Assembly (NCBI GenBank): GCA_030523425.1
Contig: JAUNIP010000001.1
Coordinates: forward strand, 35,292 to 99,291
Direction of reading: 5' to 3'
Source of the DNA: Coriobacteriia bacterium
GTDB taxonomy: Bacteria; Actinomycetota; Coriobacteriia; Coriobacteriales; Eggerthellaceae
DNA length: 64,000 nt
Part shown: positions 26,890 through 36,132 of the stretch, piece by piece
Numbering within the stretch: the first letter of the stretch is position 1
Layout of the letters: the number at the start of each line of letters is the position of its first letter
Position numbers and translations under genes: made by a program
The notes under the pieces: model-generated
Database searches by the model: none
What the model was told of the DNA's origin: nothing
The model's input: the letters and a program-made list of their open reading frames with translations, nothing else

Positions 26890-28768
26890 AGTCCACCGCG
26901 CGCACCGGCTTGCAGCGGTCCACGAAGTAGATGCGGTACCACATCAGGAACATGTAGACAATCCAGATCTTGCGTGTGTTGTCCTTGTCGCCGGCTTTGT
27001 GCTGGTCAAGCAGCTGGACCAGCATATCGGTGTTGAAGAACTCCTGCGCCAGCGGGCCGGTAAACCAGCCTTTTATCTCTTCGTAGTAGCGCTGCTCGCG
27101 CAACCACGAAACCACCGGCACGGGGAAGCCCAGCTTTTCCTTTTCCGCCCAGTCCTGTGGGATGGCGCGCTTGGAGGCGTCGCGCAAGGCAAGCTTGGTT
27201 TGGGAATCGCTTACCTTGTAGCGCGTGGGAATGGTGCGCGAAAGGTCGAACACGGGGCGGTCCAGGAAGGGTACGCGGCTTTCCAGGCTGTGAGCCATGC
27301 TCATCTTGTCGGTTTTCAGCAAGATGTCGCCCACCAGCCAATAGTACAGGTCCACATACTGCATGCGCGTGGTTTCATCCAGGCCTGCCACCTGGGCATA
27401 CGTGGGCGCCACCAGCTGCTGTGGCGTGCACGAGCGCACCGGTTCCCGCAGCAGCGCCGCGCGCTCTTCCGCGCTGAACGCCACGCCGCATGCGTTGGTG
27501 TAGTACCAATCCTCTGGCGTTTTGGAAGCGCGGTCCAGGTAGTTTGCACCGCGCACATGCAAAGCGCCTAATACCTTCGATCCCGCATGCAGCACGCCTT
27601 TGGGCACGCCGCCTAGCTTCGCGTTGGCCAGCGGCGTTTGGTAGATGCGATACCCGCCGAAGAACTCGTCGGCCCCTTCGCCAGAAAGCACGGCCTTCAC
27701 CTGCGTGGCGGCAATTTGATCCACGAAGTACAACGCCACGGCGGAAGGGTCGGCCGATGGTTCGTCCATGTGCCACTGCACCGTGGGCAGGCTGGCCCAG
27801 TATTCCTCTTCGGTGATGTGTTTGGACGTGTTTTGCACGCCCAGCTTGTCGGCCAGCTCCTTGGCCCACGAAATCTCGTCGCGTTCCCCGGAATATTCCG
27901 CGAACCCCACGGTGAAGGTCTTGATGTCCGGGTTTTCCTGCGCCAGGCAGGCGGCCATGTAGCTGGAATCTATGCCGGAAGAAAGGAAGCTGCCCACTTC
28001 CACGTCAGCCACGTTGTGGTAGCGCACGGAATCGCGCATCACAGCGTCAATGGCATCCACCGTTTCGTCGTAGCTGCGCGTTTCGTCGAAGGCGTAGTCC
28101 GGGCCCCAAAAGCGCTGGATGTCGCAGGAGCCGTCCAAGCCCACCGTCATGCAGCAGCCCGCCGGCAGCTTGAAAATGCCCTGGAAGAACGTTTCATCCA
28201 GCGCGCTGAACTGGAAGCACAGGTATTGCTCCAGCGCTTCGCGGTTCAGCTTGCGCTCATACGCCGGGTGCTCCAGAATCACCTTGATTTCCGACCCGAA
28301 GATGAATTGCCCGTCGCACACTGTGTAGTAAAACGGCTTGATGCCGAAGAAATCGCGCGCGCAGAACAGCTGGCGCGCTTCAAAATCCCAGATGGTGAAA
28401 GCGAACATGCCGCGCAGCTTGTTCAGGCAGTCCCTCCCCCACGCCGCGTAGGCCGCCAGCAGCACTTCGGTGTCGGAATCCGTGCGGAATTCCCACGCGA
28501 AGCCTTCTGCCTGCAACTGGGCCCGCAGGTCCTGGTAGTTGTAAATTTCCCCGTTGAACACAATGGCGAAGCCTTGGTCAGGCCGCACAATGGGCTGGGA
28601 GCCGCCTTCCAAGTCAATCAGCGAAAGGCGCCGGTGCCCCAGCGCAACGCCGTCCTGAATGAACTGCCCTTCGCCGTCAGGCCCGCGATGCGCCATTACA
28701 TCGCACATGGCCTTCAGCACCGGCATATCTTCTTCGCCGGCCTGCGTAAACCCGCAAATTCCGCACAT
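26888..28768 (-). CDS. asnB: Asparagine synthase (glutamine-hydrolysing)
   Basis: Makes asparagine from aspartate, ATP and glutamine. The 626-aa protein begins with the Ntn glutaminase domain (MCGICGF, Cys2 nucleophile), followed by the synthetase domain with the pyrophosphate loop SSGIDSSYMAA (about residue 257) and GEGADEFFGGY. ATG at 28768 is fixed by the required N-terminal Cys and by GAGG 8 bases upstream. The gene is monocistronic. Confidence 0.96.
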   Translation of the reverse strand: MCGICGFTQAGEEDMPVLKAMCDVMAHRGPDGEGQFIQDGVALGHRRLSLIDLEGGSQPIVRPDQGFAIVFNGEIYNYQDLRAQLQAEGFAWEFRTDSDTEVLLAAYAAWGRDCLNKLRGMFAFTIWDFEARQLFCARDFFGIKPFYYTVCDGQFIFGSEIKVILEHPAYERKLNREALEQYLCFQFSALDETFFQGIFKLPAGCCMTVGLDGSCDIQRFWGPDYAFDETRSYDETVDAIDAVMRDSVRYHNVADVEVGSFLSSGIDSSYMAACLAQENPDIKTFTVGFAEYSGERDEISWAKELADKLGVQNTSKHITEEEYWASLPTVQWHMDEPSADPSAVALYFVDQIAATQVKAVLSGEGADEFFGGYRIYQTPLANAKLGGVPKGVLHAGSKVLGALHVRGANYLDRASKTPEDWYYTNACGVAFSAEERAALLREPVRSCTPQQLVAPTYAQVAGLDETTRMQYVDLYYWLVGDILLKTDKMSMAHSLESRVPFLDRPVFDLSRTIPTRYKVSDSQTKLALRDASKRAIPQDWAEKEKLGFPVPVVSWLREQRYYEEIKGWFTGPLAQEFFNTDMLVQLLDQHKAGDKDNTRKIWIVYMFLMWYRIYFVDRCKPVRAVD

Positions 28769-28873
28769 AGCAACCTCTATCCCGTGAACTAGTCTGCCCC
28801 GATTATGGCAAACAACCACCCCGCCCGCCCCGCAACTCCCCTCATTTAACAAGGATTTACACATCCGCCGCGT

Positions 28874-28879
28874 TATAAT
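28874..28879 (+). promoter_or_regulatory. -10 box of the NSS transporter gene
   Basis: A consensus TATAAT stands 38 bp before the ATG at 28917. No well-spaced -35 is visible. AAAGGGG is the ribosome site. Confidence 0.6.
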
Positions 28880-28916
28880 CGCAGGACTTTACGTTGCAAC
28901 GGCAAAGGGGACATGT

Positions 28917-30281
28917 ATGGAACGGGAATCTTGGTCAGGGAAATGGGCTTTCATCTTGGCGGCGGCTGGTTCGGCCGTGGGCCTGGGCAACATGTGGCGC
29001 TTCCCGTACCTGGCGGCGAAGTACGGCGGGGGCACCTTCCTGCTCATCTACATCATCCTGGTGTTCACGCTGGGCGTTTCCCTGCTGCTGCAAGACATCA
29101 CCTTGGGCCGCAAGACCAAGCAATCCGCCATCGGCGCGTTCGGCACTTTCGGCAAGAAATACCGCGTCATTGGCGTGGTGGCGGCGGCAGTGCCGTTCCT
29201 CATTTTGCCGTATTACTGCATCATCGGCGGCTGGGTGGCCAAGTACGCGGTAGGCTACATCACCGTGGGCGCTGAAACGTTGGCCGACGGCGGCGTGTTT
29301 TTCAGCTCATTCATCACCAGCCCATTCGAAAGCTATTTCTGGCTGTTCCTGTTCGCACTTATAGTGCTGGTAGTGGTGGCACTGGGCGTGAAGGGCGGCA
29401 TCGAAAAAATCAACCTGGTGCTTATGCCCGCGCTCATCCTTTTGGCGCTAGGCGTGACCATCTACACCTTCACCATCCCCGGCGCCTTAGACGGCGTGGC
29501 CTACTACCTTACCCCCGACCTCAGCAAAATATCGCCTGAGTTGCTGTTGGCGGCCATCGGGCAGTGCTTCTTCAGCCTGTCCATTGCCATGTGCATCATG
29601 ATCACCTACGGCAGCTACGTGAAAGACGACGAAAACATCACGCAGTCCGTGAATCGCATTGCTGGCTTTGACCTGCTGGTTTCCCTGCTGGCGGGCTTCA
29701 TGATTATCCCGGGCGCCGTGGCTGCCTTGGGTTCCGCTGAAGCCGTTTCCGCCTCCAGCGGCCCGTCGCTGATGTTCATCACGCTGCCCACCGTGTTCGA
29801 GCACATGGGCGCAGCGGCTCCCGTTATCGGCACACTGTTCTTCCTGTTAGCGCTATTCGCCGCTGTCACCAGCGCCATTTCCATCGCGGAAGCATGCGTG
29901 TCCATTGTGCAGGACAGCCTGCACCTAAGCCGCTTGAAGGCTTCGCTAGCCATTCTGATTTACGCCCTGGTGGTGGGCAGCTTCGTGAATGCCGGCTACA
30001 ACGTGCTTTCCGGCATTGAGCCCCTGGGTGCGGGCTCCAGCCTGCTAGATCTGTTCGACTTCCTGTCCAACAGCGTGTTGATGCCCGTTGTGGCGATTGC
30101 CACCTGCATCTTCGTAGGCTGGATCATCAAGCCGAAAATGCTTATCGCCGAAGTGGAGAAATCGGGCAGGTTTGCGCTGGCCAAGCCTTGGACCATTATG
30201 GTGAAATACATCGCCCCCGTGCTGATTGTGGTAGTGCTGGTGGCCTACGTGGCCGCCCAGTTCGGCATCATTTCCATGTAA
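28917..30281 (+). CDS. Neurotransmitter:sodium symporter (NSS/SLC6) family transporter
   Basis: Sodium-coupled importer of an amino acid or related amine, of the LeuT fold. The 454 residues form about 12 membrane helices. The first helix carries the family signature GSAVGLGNMWRFPYLAAKYGGG, which holds the unwound substrate and Na+ site. PYYCIIGGW and SLSIAMCIMITYGSY are the matching helix 3 and 6-7 regions. Bacterial NSS proteins often transport tryptophan, tyrosine, leucine or alanine; the substrate here cannot be told from sequence. It is apparently monocistronic. Confidence 0.93.
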   Translation: MERESWSGKWAFILAAAGSAVGLGNMWRFPYLAAKYGGGTFLLIYIILVFTLGVSLLLQDITLGRKTKQSAIGAFGTFGKKYRVIGVVAAAVPFLILPYYCIIGGWVAKYAVGYITVGAETLADGGVFFSSFITSPFESYFWLFLFALIVLVVVALGVKGGIEKINLVLMPALILLALGVTIYTFTIPGALDGVAYYLTPDLSKISPELLLAAIGQCFFSLSIAMCIMITYGSYVKDDENITQSVNRIAGFDLLVSLLAGFMIIPGAVAALGSAEAVSASSGPSLMFITLPTVFEHMGAAAPVIGTLFFLLALFAAVTSAISIAEACVSIVQDSLHLSRLKASLAILIYALVVGSFVNAGYNVLSGIEPLGAGSSLLDLFDFLSNSVLMPVVAIATCIFVGWIIKPKMLIAEVEKSGRFALAKPWTIMVKYIAPVLIVVVLVAYVAAQFGIISM

Positions 30282-30386
30282 AACGCGGCATGTGACCCAA
30301 AACCTGACAAGCGACCCGCCTGCTTTGGTGGTTTAGCGTTAAAATAACGGGCGTTCTTGATTATTCCACCTTAGGAAGGGCGCACC

Positions 30387-31232
30387 ATGAGCGAAAACAA
30401 GCGTATTTGGATTACCGGCGCTAAGGGGTACTTGGGCCAGGCTTTGTCGAAGCGGCTGGCCGACGCCGGCTACGATGTCATAGGCTCCGACCGCAATATG
30501 GACATCGGTGACTTCGACCGCCTGGAAGCCTTCGCTCAGGAAATCCGTCCCCACGCCGTGATCAACTGCGCCGGCGTGCGCCGCGACGCCACTTCGCTTT
30601 CCGCCCGCTTCAGGGCCTACGAAGCGAACGCTTTGGGCGCGCGCAATGTGGCCCTGGCCGCTGAAGGCGTGGGTGCCATAACGGTGCAGGTTTCTTCTGA
30701 CGACGTGTATTCCGCCAAAACGCTGGAGCCCGTGAACGAATTCGACACACCTAACGCGGACACCCCGTACGGCAAAAGCAAACGCGCCGGCGAAGCTATG
30801 GTGCGCGACACCACCGAACGCCACATTATTTTGCGCACGTCTTGGCTGTATCGCAAGGGCGGCGGACGTTTACAGAACCTGCTGCAGGCCGCGGAAGCCG
30901 GCACCACCATCCCCGCGCGCACCGATCAGTACGCTGCGCCCACGTCCATCAAAACCTACACGGAATTCTTGATAAAGGTACTGAACTCCGGCAAGTTCGG
31001 CACCTTCAACATTGCCACGCAGGGCAAGTGCAACCGCTACGAATTCGCCTCGAAAGCCTTGGAACTGTGTGGGTACGACCCTGCTGCCGTGCTGGTTGCC
31101 ACCGAAGACCCCGCCACAGCGGAAAGCGTCATCCTGGAAGGCATCATGAACGAAATTGCGGGCATCATGCCCATGCCCACCTGGGAACAAGACCTGGAAG
31201 ACTACCTGAAGTCCCAAGGCTTGACCAAATAG
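30387..31232 (+). CDS. RmlD-like NAD(P)-dependent sugar-nucleotide reductase
   Basis: A 281-aa extended short-chain dehydrogenase of the RmlD / dTDP-4-dehydrorhamnose reductase family. TGAKGYLGQAL is the dinucleotide-binding motif and YGKSKRAGE contains the catalytic Tyr-x3-Lys, preceded by QVSSDDVY. No other rhamnose genes are adjacent, so the exact substrate is open. It lies 11 bp before a radical SAM gene on the same strand, and the two are probably co-transcribed. TAAAAT at 30340-30345 may be the -10. Confidence 0.82.
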   Translation: MSENKRIWITGAKGYLGQALSKRLADAGYDVIGSDRNMDIGDFDRLEAFAQEIRPHAVINCAGVRRDATSLSARFRAYEANALGARNVALAAEGVGAITVQVSSDDVYSAKTLEPVNEFDTPNADTPYGKSKRAGEAMVRDTTERHIILRTSWLYRKGGGRLQNLLQAAEAGTTIPARTDQYAAPTSIKTYTEFLIKVLNSGKFGTFNIATQGKCNRYEFASKALELCGYDPAAVLVATEDPATAESVILEGIMNEIAGIMPMPTWEQDLEDYLKSQGLTK

Positions 31233-31243
31233 ACTGGAGCCCC

Positions 31244-32560
31244 ATGCTTTCAGAGCGTTTCCTGACCACCACGGTAAATGCCATCGCCAAGCAGCAGCTG
31301 GTGTTGGAACCCACAGAAGAAACCCACTTCCCGCCAGCTGAAGAAGGCCGCCGGTACATGCTGTACATGCACGTGCCCTTTTGCGAGCGCCTGTGTCCCT
31401 TCTGCAGCTTCAACCGCTACCCCTTCCGCGAAGACATTGCTAAGCCGTACTTCGCCAACATGCGCAAGGAAATGCTGATGCTGAAGGACTTGGGCTACGA
31501 CTTTGAAAGCATCTACTTCGGCGGCGGCACGCCCACTATCATGGTTGACGAGCTGTGCGAAACCATCGATGTGGCGAAGGACGCCTGGAACATAGAAGAA
31601 ATTGGTTGCGAAACCAACCCCAACCACTTGAACATCCCTTACTTGGAGAAGATGAAGGGCCGCATCCAACGCATGTCGGTGGGCGTGCAAAGCTTCAACA
31701 ACGACCTGCTGAAGACCATGGACCGCTACGAAAAGTACGGCAGCGGCGAACAGATTTATGAAACCATCCAGCAGGCCATCCCGTATTTCGATTCCCTAAA
31801 CGTGGATATGATCTTCAACTTCCCAACCCAGGAAGAAGACGTGCTCATTTCCGACCTGGAAAAAATTGCCACGTGCGGCGCACGGCAAACCACCTTCAGC
31901 CCGCTGTATGTGTCCAACGGCACCTTCAAGAAGATGGCCGCCGTGTTAGGGCCCATAAACTGGAAACGTGAATACCGCTACTATCAGCTTATCGACGGCA
32001 TTTTGGCCGGCGGCAAAAACCCTCTGTTCCGCCGTTCCACCCTGTGGACATTCACGCGCAACGGCGTGGAAGGCGACCACGAACAGATTGACGAGTACCA
32101 AACCAATTACGTGGACTACCCCGCCATCGGCAGCGGCTCCATCACGCATCTGAAAAACTTTTGCTACGTGAACCACTTCAGCATTAAGGACTACAACGAA
32201 GCCATCGAAAGCGGCAAGATGGCCATCATGGGCAAAGCCACCATGACCAAGCGCAGCCTGATGCGCTACCACTTCCTGCTGAACCTGTACAAGCTGCGCC
32301 TGGACAAGCATGCCTTCAAGGAAGAATTCGGCGTAAGCGTGGAAGCGGGCCTGCCTGTGGAAATGACGTTCATGCGCACCCAGGGCGCCTTCGAAATAGA
32401 TGATGACAACCAGCTTACGCTCACGCCTGTGGGCCGCTACCTTACGGTGGTCATGTACCGGCAGTTCCTAGCCGGCATGAACAACCTACGCGAACAGGCG
32501 CGTGAACAGCTAACCGGCTACGAACACGACCTGCTGTTCGGCGACGGCCAGCCCGCCTAG
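31244..32560 (+). CDS. HemN-like radical SAM protein (coproporphyrinogen oxidase family)
   Basis: A 438-aa radical SAM enzyme. The cluster motif CERLCPFCSF (Cys-x3-Cys-x2-Cys) is preceded by YMHVPFC and followed by YFGGGTPTIM, the pattern of the HemN/HemW/HutW family. NFPTQEEDV and YVDYPAIGSGS are also family-like. HemN-family members act in heme synthesis, heme delivery, heme breakdown or methyl transfer; which one applies here is not clear. The start ATG at 31244 lies 11 bp after the RmlD-like gene. Its stop overlaps that of the convergent 93-aa gene. Confidence 0.83.
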   Translation: MLSERFLTTTVNAIAKQQLVLEPTEETHFPPAEEGRRYMLYMHVPFCERLCPFCSFNRYPFREDIAKPYFANMRKEMLMLKDLGYDFESIYFGGGTPTIMVDELCETIDVAKDAWNIEEIGCETNPNHLNIPYLEKMKGRIQRMSVGVQSFNNDLLKTMDRYEKYGSGEQIYETIQQAIPYFDSLNVDMIFNFPTQEEDVLISDLEKIATCGARQTTFSPLYVSNGTFKKMAAVLGPINWKREYRYYQLIDGILAGGKNPLFRRSTLWTFTRNGVEGDHEQIDEYQTNYVDYPAIGSGSITHLKNFCYVNHFSIKDYNEAIESGKMAIMGKATMTKRSLMRYHFLLNLYKLRLDKHAFKEEFGVSVEAGLPVEMTFMRTQGAFEIDDDNQLTLTPVGRYLTVVMYRQFLAGMNNLREQAREQLTGYEHDLLFGDGQPA

Positions 32561-32838
32561 GCGCAATCCCCCAGGTTCATGCGGCTGCCCACCAGGTACT
32601 GCAGCCGCTTCACAGCCTGTTCGAAGGTGTAGCCTTCAGGGCCTGGTTCGGCATTACCCGCGGCGTCGTGGGCCAAGCACAGCGAAATGAATTCCACGTC
32701 GTCGGGCTTGAGCATGTTCTTTTCCACGGCGGCAGCGAAGCATTCGTCCAGGTCGAACGATTCTCCCACCCGGTGAAGCTGGTGCTGCACCAGCACGCAG
32801 CTGCCATGAAATTGCCGTTGCGGTGTGGTTCCTGCCAT
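32557..32838 (-). CDS. Small conserved-looking protein, unknown function
   Basis: A 93-aa soluble acidic protein (MAGTTPQRQFHGSCVL at the N-terminus) with a helical core. Not recognised. AAGGGGACATCC precedes the ATG at 32838. An upstream extension of the open frame runs into a dispersed repeat and is rejected. It ends convergent with the radical SAM gene; the two stop codons share CTAG. Confidence 0.6.
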   Translation of the reverse strand: MAGTTPQRQFHGSCVLVQHQLHRVGESFDLDECFAAAVEKNMLKPDDVEFISLCLAHDAAGNAEPGPEGYTFEQAVKRLQYLVGSRMNLGDCA

Positions 32839-32880
32839 GGATGTCCCCTTCCTTCTAGGGGCATTATAGAACACCCGGGG

Positions 32881-32975
32881 ACGTGAGTGGTCCATACTTC
32901 GGAGTAGATTCTCCCACTCCGGCGCGCCGAAAGGCGCGCCTCTGGTCGGAATGTCACAGGGGCCCACGCCTTCGT
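32881..32975 (+). repeat. Dispersed intergenic repeat, copy 1
   Basis: Contains GGAGTAGATT, a CTCCCACTCC block, a GC-rich hairpin (GGCGCGCC-GAAA-GGCGCGCC) and TCTGGTCGGAATGTCACA. The same ordered blocks recur near 50.3-50.4, 51.3-51.4 and 60.3 kb. Such repeats are common in GC-rich gut bacteria; their role is unknown. Confidence 0.75.
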
Positions 32976-32999
32976 GGCCTTTGGTCGATATGCGCGCAT

Positions 33000-33036
33000 A
33001 AAAAATCCGCCACCCGAAGGTGGCGGATTTTTTTGA
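33000..33036. terminator. Bidirectional terminator after the Mo-enzyme operon
   Basis: AAAAATCCGCCACC-CGAA-GGTGGCGGATTTTTTT: a 12-bp perfect GC-rich stem with A and T runs on either side. It ends the minus-strand operon whose last gene stops at 33058. Confidence 0.92.
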
Positions 33037-33057
33037 ACAGCCTACTGGAGTATAAAT

Positions 33058-33333
33058 TTATACGCCATTGTAGCCGAGCGAAGGATCGGAGCCGCCAACG
33101 CCATTGGCAGCGTCGCCCATTTCATTGCCGGTACGCTTGGTGGAAGTATAACCGCCCCAGGCGCGGGCAATGTACTTGTCCTTCACCCAGAAGACCTGGG
33201 CCTTCATGATGTCAGCCTTGGTCAAACCCACGGCTTCCAGGACTTCTGCCTGGGACTTGCCCTCGGCAACAACCTTGTTCAGCTCTTCAGCCAAGTCAGG
33301 AGCATCAAGCTCAAGTAGTTCTTCGCGAGTCAT
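33058..33333 (-). CDS. Small orphan protein of the Mo-enzyme operon
   Basis: A 91-aa protein, start ATG at 33333 behind AAGGAG. The first 60 residues form a helical domain (TREELLELDAPDLAEELNKV onward) that resembles a compact helix-turn-helix or oligomerisation module. The C-terminal 30 residues are rich in Gly, Asn and Ser. Not recognised. It is the third gene of the operon: Mo large subunit, degenerate ferredoxin, this protein, terminator. Its codons look biased to GGT/CGT like those of the two genes before it. It could be an assembly factor or a third subunit, which is inference from context only. Confidence 0.65.
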   Translation of the reverse strand: MTREELLELDAPDLAEELNKVVAEGKSQAEVLEAVGLTKADIMKAQVFWVKDKYIARAWGGYTSTKRTGNEMGDAANGVGGSDPSLGYNGV

Positions 33334-33442
33334 TTCTTTCTCCTTAACGTAGTGTTCCAACAGGGAGGGAGCACTTGATTTCTTCTCCCTCCCCAGTTTG
33401 CGTGTACTAGTGTACTAGAAAATTACCAGATTTCCACCAGAA

Positions 33443-33799
33443 TTACAGCTGGAACAGAACCATCGGGCGATCGAATTCAGCCATCTTGGCTTGCATCTCT
33501 TCCAGCGTACCGTAGTACATGGAAGCAGATTCGTCGACCTGGCAAGCCAGCGGGCGCTGACCGGCCTTGTCGCCGTCGGTACCCCAATGCTCAGAGAAGA
33601 TGGAGGTGGGTACGGGAATGTAGTTCCAATCCCAGCCATCACCGTAGTCGCTGTCGTCCAGACGGAACGGACCAACTTCAACTTCCTTGATGCCGTACAG
33701 GTCTAGCGGGAGGCCCAGCTCTTCCTTGCAGGCAATCTCAGCGGCATGGTTACCGGAGTAAAAGGTGTAGTCGACCAGCAGTGCGTATTTCTGTGCCAT
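33443..33799 (-). CDS. Degenerate ferredoxin-like small subunit without Fe-S cysteines
   Basis: A 118-aa protein that follows the backbone of NrfC/DmsB-type electron-transfer subunits: KYALLVDYTFYSGNHAAEIA corresponds to the first 4Fe-4S loop, KEELGLP and YGIKEVEVGP to the conserved spacer, NYIPVPT to the entry of the second loop, and ACQVDES to its end. In the usual family each loop supplies four Cys. Here the only cysteines in the whole protein are C24 and C86, so no 4Fe-4S cluster of the normal type can form. It starts 20 bp after the Mo large subunit, with AGGAAG before its ATG. It is probably a structural partner of that enzyme rather than an electron carrier. Homology is judged by eye. 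Confidence 0.75.
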   Translation of the reverse strand: MAQKYALLVDYTFYSGNHAAEIACKEELGLPLDLYGIKEVEVGPFRLDDSDYGDGWDWNYIPVPTSIFSEHWGTDGDKAGQRPLACQVDESASMYYGTLEEMQAKMAEFDRPMVLFQL

Positions 33800-33819
33800 T
33801 TTTTACACTTCCTTTCCGA

Positions 33820-36132
33820 TTAGTCGCCATCGAGGGACTTGACGCGGCGGATATTGCACATAACACCCTTGTAAGGAGCACCGAAGCCCAGCTTACCAAT
33901 GTTCATGTGAGGAACCAGGCTGTTGAAGTTAGACTTCCACACACCGAACAGGTTCGGCTCTTCGGGGTCTTGCTCGGGGAACCACCAGCCATGAGCGCAC
34001 ATCAGGATGCCCGGCTTAATGACGGGAGTGATCTCAGCCTTGAAGCGAGCCTCACCAAACATGTTGTACACCTCGCACCAGTCGCCCTTGGTGATGCCGT
34101 ATTCTTCGGCGGTCTGCGGGTTAATCTGCACCCACGGCCACGGATCGATCTGACGCAGGGACGGAACCTGACGATGCTCGGAGTGGAAGGAGCTGTAACG
34201 ACGAGCGCCGGAAGAAGTGATCAGCGGATACTGAGCAGCGAATTCAGGCTTGGACACATAGGACCAGTTGGGCTCTTCGTAGTACGGCAGCGGGTCTTCG
34301 CCCCAGGATTCGTACAGAATGGAGTAGGCTTCGATCTGACCGGTGATGGTGTTGAAGCCAGGCTGACCGTCGAAGCGCAGCATGCCCTTCTCGTACTTCT
34401 GATACTCGAAGCCATGAGCACCAGGCTGATACAGACCCAGCTCCTGGAATTTCTTCCACGTGAAGCCAAGTTCCTTCAGCTGGTCGTCGTTGAAGCTTTC
34501 AACGGCGCGGTCGAGAGCTTCGTTGTCAAGCACGTAAGGATCAGCCGGCGTGTACCACGGCCACCAGTCGGGGTTCAGAGCATGACCGAACATCAGGCAG
34601 ATTTCCAGGTCGGACTTGCACTCGCCCACGATAAGAGCACGGTTCATGGGGCCCATGAACACGGTGTTGCGGCCGTAGTGAGTCAGAACGATGGAGCTGT
34701 GCTCGCACCAAGTGGACATGGGCAGGAAGTAGTCGCCCAGGGCCATGGCGGTCGGGGTCAGGAACAGGTCCTGGATAACCACGAACTCAAGCTTCTTCAA
34801 GGCCTTGTGCCAACGCTTCGGCTGAGCGGAGCAGGTGGGGGCCAAGAAGTTAGAGCTGTTGAACCAACCCATCTTCAGAGCGTAAGGCTGGTCGGATTCC
34901 ATGGTGTTCAGTGTTTCGTCAGGAGACGTGGTGGCCATACCAGTGGACAGACCAGGCCACTGTTCGGCACCGATGCGCAGCTGCCAAACGTCGTCGGACA
35001 TAGCGCCGCGCTGCTCCATGCGCCACTTACCAAGCAGAGCAGACGGGGGACCCAAGGTCAGGCCGCCAGGCTGGTCGATAGAACCGGCCAAGCCAGCCAG
35101 AAGGATCATAGCCTGGGACAGCTGCACGCCGTTCTTGTTCTGGTCGAATGCCAGACCCCAAGCCCAACCGATAGGACGCTCGGTACCAATGATGTGAGCA
35201 ACTTCCTTGATGGTTTCGGCGGAAACCGTGGTGATTTCAGCAACCGTGTCAACAGGATATTCAGCAGCACGTTCCTTCAGTTCGTCCATGCCGTAAATCC
35301 AGGTATCAGCGAAGTCGTGATCGTATTCGTCGTTCTGGAACATCAAGTTCATGATGCCCAAAGCCATAGCAGTGTCGGTCTGGGGACGAACCTGCACGTT
35401 GATGTTGCCGTTGCGGGCACCCACCCAAGTGACGCGGGGGTCGATGGAGATGATGTGGGTACCAAGCTTCATCATGTCAACCAGGCAGTGACCGAAGAAA
35501 CCGTCACCGTTGGAGGGCAGGGGTTCCTTGCCCCACACCACGACGTACTTGGACAGGGTGTAACGCGGGTCATGGTAAGAACCCGGCAGATGGCCTGCAT
35601 AGTCAAGTTCCGGATAGCCGGCGCCCAGCACGTAGTCAGCGATGGAGCAACGGGGGCCGTAGCAAGACCAACCAGACTGCGTGTAGCAGCAGTTGGGGGA
35701 CTGCAGAACCGAGAAGGTAAGAGCATAGTAGTAAATGCAAGCTTCACGACCGGTACCACCGAAGACCACGATGGATTCGGGGCCGTAGGTTTCCTGCATG
35801 TAGCGGACCTTGCCGCAAATGGTGGCCAGGGCGTCGTCCCACGTGGTGCGCTCCCAAGCCATCTTGCCGCGATCCTCGTAAGCACGCTTCATCGGGTAGA
35901 TGATGCGGTCGGGGCTGTAGGTGTACTCGCGCATCGCAAGGTTCATGGCGTTAACACGACCAGTGGTGATCGGGTTATCGTCGTCACCTTCGATACGGAT
36001 GAGCTTGCCATCCTTCGTAATGACCTTAACGCCGTAGCCCACCGGATGCGATCCCGGGGGGGACCAGGTGTTGCTACGGGTTGCGACAGTGCCGTCCTCA
36101 CGTTCGACACGCCATTCCTTACCATATGCCAT
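33820..36132 (-). CDS. Mo/W-bisPGD enzyme (DMSO reductase superfamily) lacking the N-terminal Fe-S motif
   Basis: A 770-aa cytoplasmic enzyme (no Tat signal) of the molybdopterin-guanine-dinucleotide superfamily. KVITKDGKLIRIEGDDDNP (about 36-54), YPMKRA, WERTTWDDAL, VVFGGTGREA and the C-terminal molydopterin-dinucleotide domain (VQINPQTAEEYGITKGDWCE) are typical. C157, in SGWSCYGPR, is at the position of the Mo/W-ligating residue. The N-terminal cluster segment reads SNTWSPPGSHPVGYG, where relatives have cysteines; no Cys occurs before C106. The closest functional analogues with few or no large-subunit clusters are pyrogallol-phloroglucinol transhydroxylases, which do redox-neutral chemistry. 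AAGGAGG precedes the ATG. Codons appear strongly GGT/CGT-biased, suggesting high expression. The substrate is unknown; hydroxyaromatic or hydratase-type chemistry is inferred. Confidence 0.9.
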   Translation of the reverse strand: MAYGKEWRVEREDGTVATRSNTWSPPGSHPVGYGVKVITKDGKLIRIEGDDDNPITTGRVNAMNLAMREYTYSPDRIIYPMKRAYEDRGKMAWERTTWDDALATICGKVRYMQETYGPESIVVFGGTGREACIYYYALTFSVLQSPNCCYTQSGWSCYGPRCSIADYVLGAGYPELDYAGHLPGSYHDPRYTLSKYVVVWGKEPLPSNGDGFFGHCLVDMMKLGTHIISIDPRVTWVGARNGNINVQVRPQTDTAMALGIMNLMFQNDEYDHDFADTWIYGMDELKERAAEYPVDTVAEITTVSAETIKEVAHIIGTERPIGWAWGLAFDQNKNGVQLSQAMILLAGLAGSIDQPGGLTLGPPSALLGKWRMEQRGAMSDDVWQLRIGAEQWPGLSTGMATTSPDETLNTMESDQPYALKMGWFNSSNFLAPTCSAQPKRWHKALKKLEFVVIQDLFLTPTAMALGDYFLPMSTWCEHSSIVLTHYGRNTVFMGPMNRALIVGECKSDLEICLMFGHALNPDWWPWYTPADPYVLDNEALDRAVESFNDDQLKELGFTWKKFQELGLYQPGAHGFEYQKYEKGMLRFDGQPGFNTITGQIEAYSILYESWGEDPLPYYEEPNWSYVSKPEFAAQYPLITSSGARRYSSFHSEHRQVPSLRQIDPWPWVQINPQTAEEYGITKGDWCEVYNMFGEARFKAEITPVIKPGILMCAHGWWFPEQDPEEPNLFGVWKSNFNSLVPHMNIGKLGFGAPYKGVMCNIRRVKSLDGD

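Noticed and set aside
32839..32967. Longer N-terminus for the 93-aa protein at 32557-32838
   Set aside because: The extension would be translated from the dispersed repeat. The ATG at 32838 has a good ribosome site.
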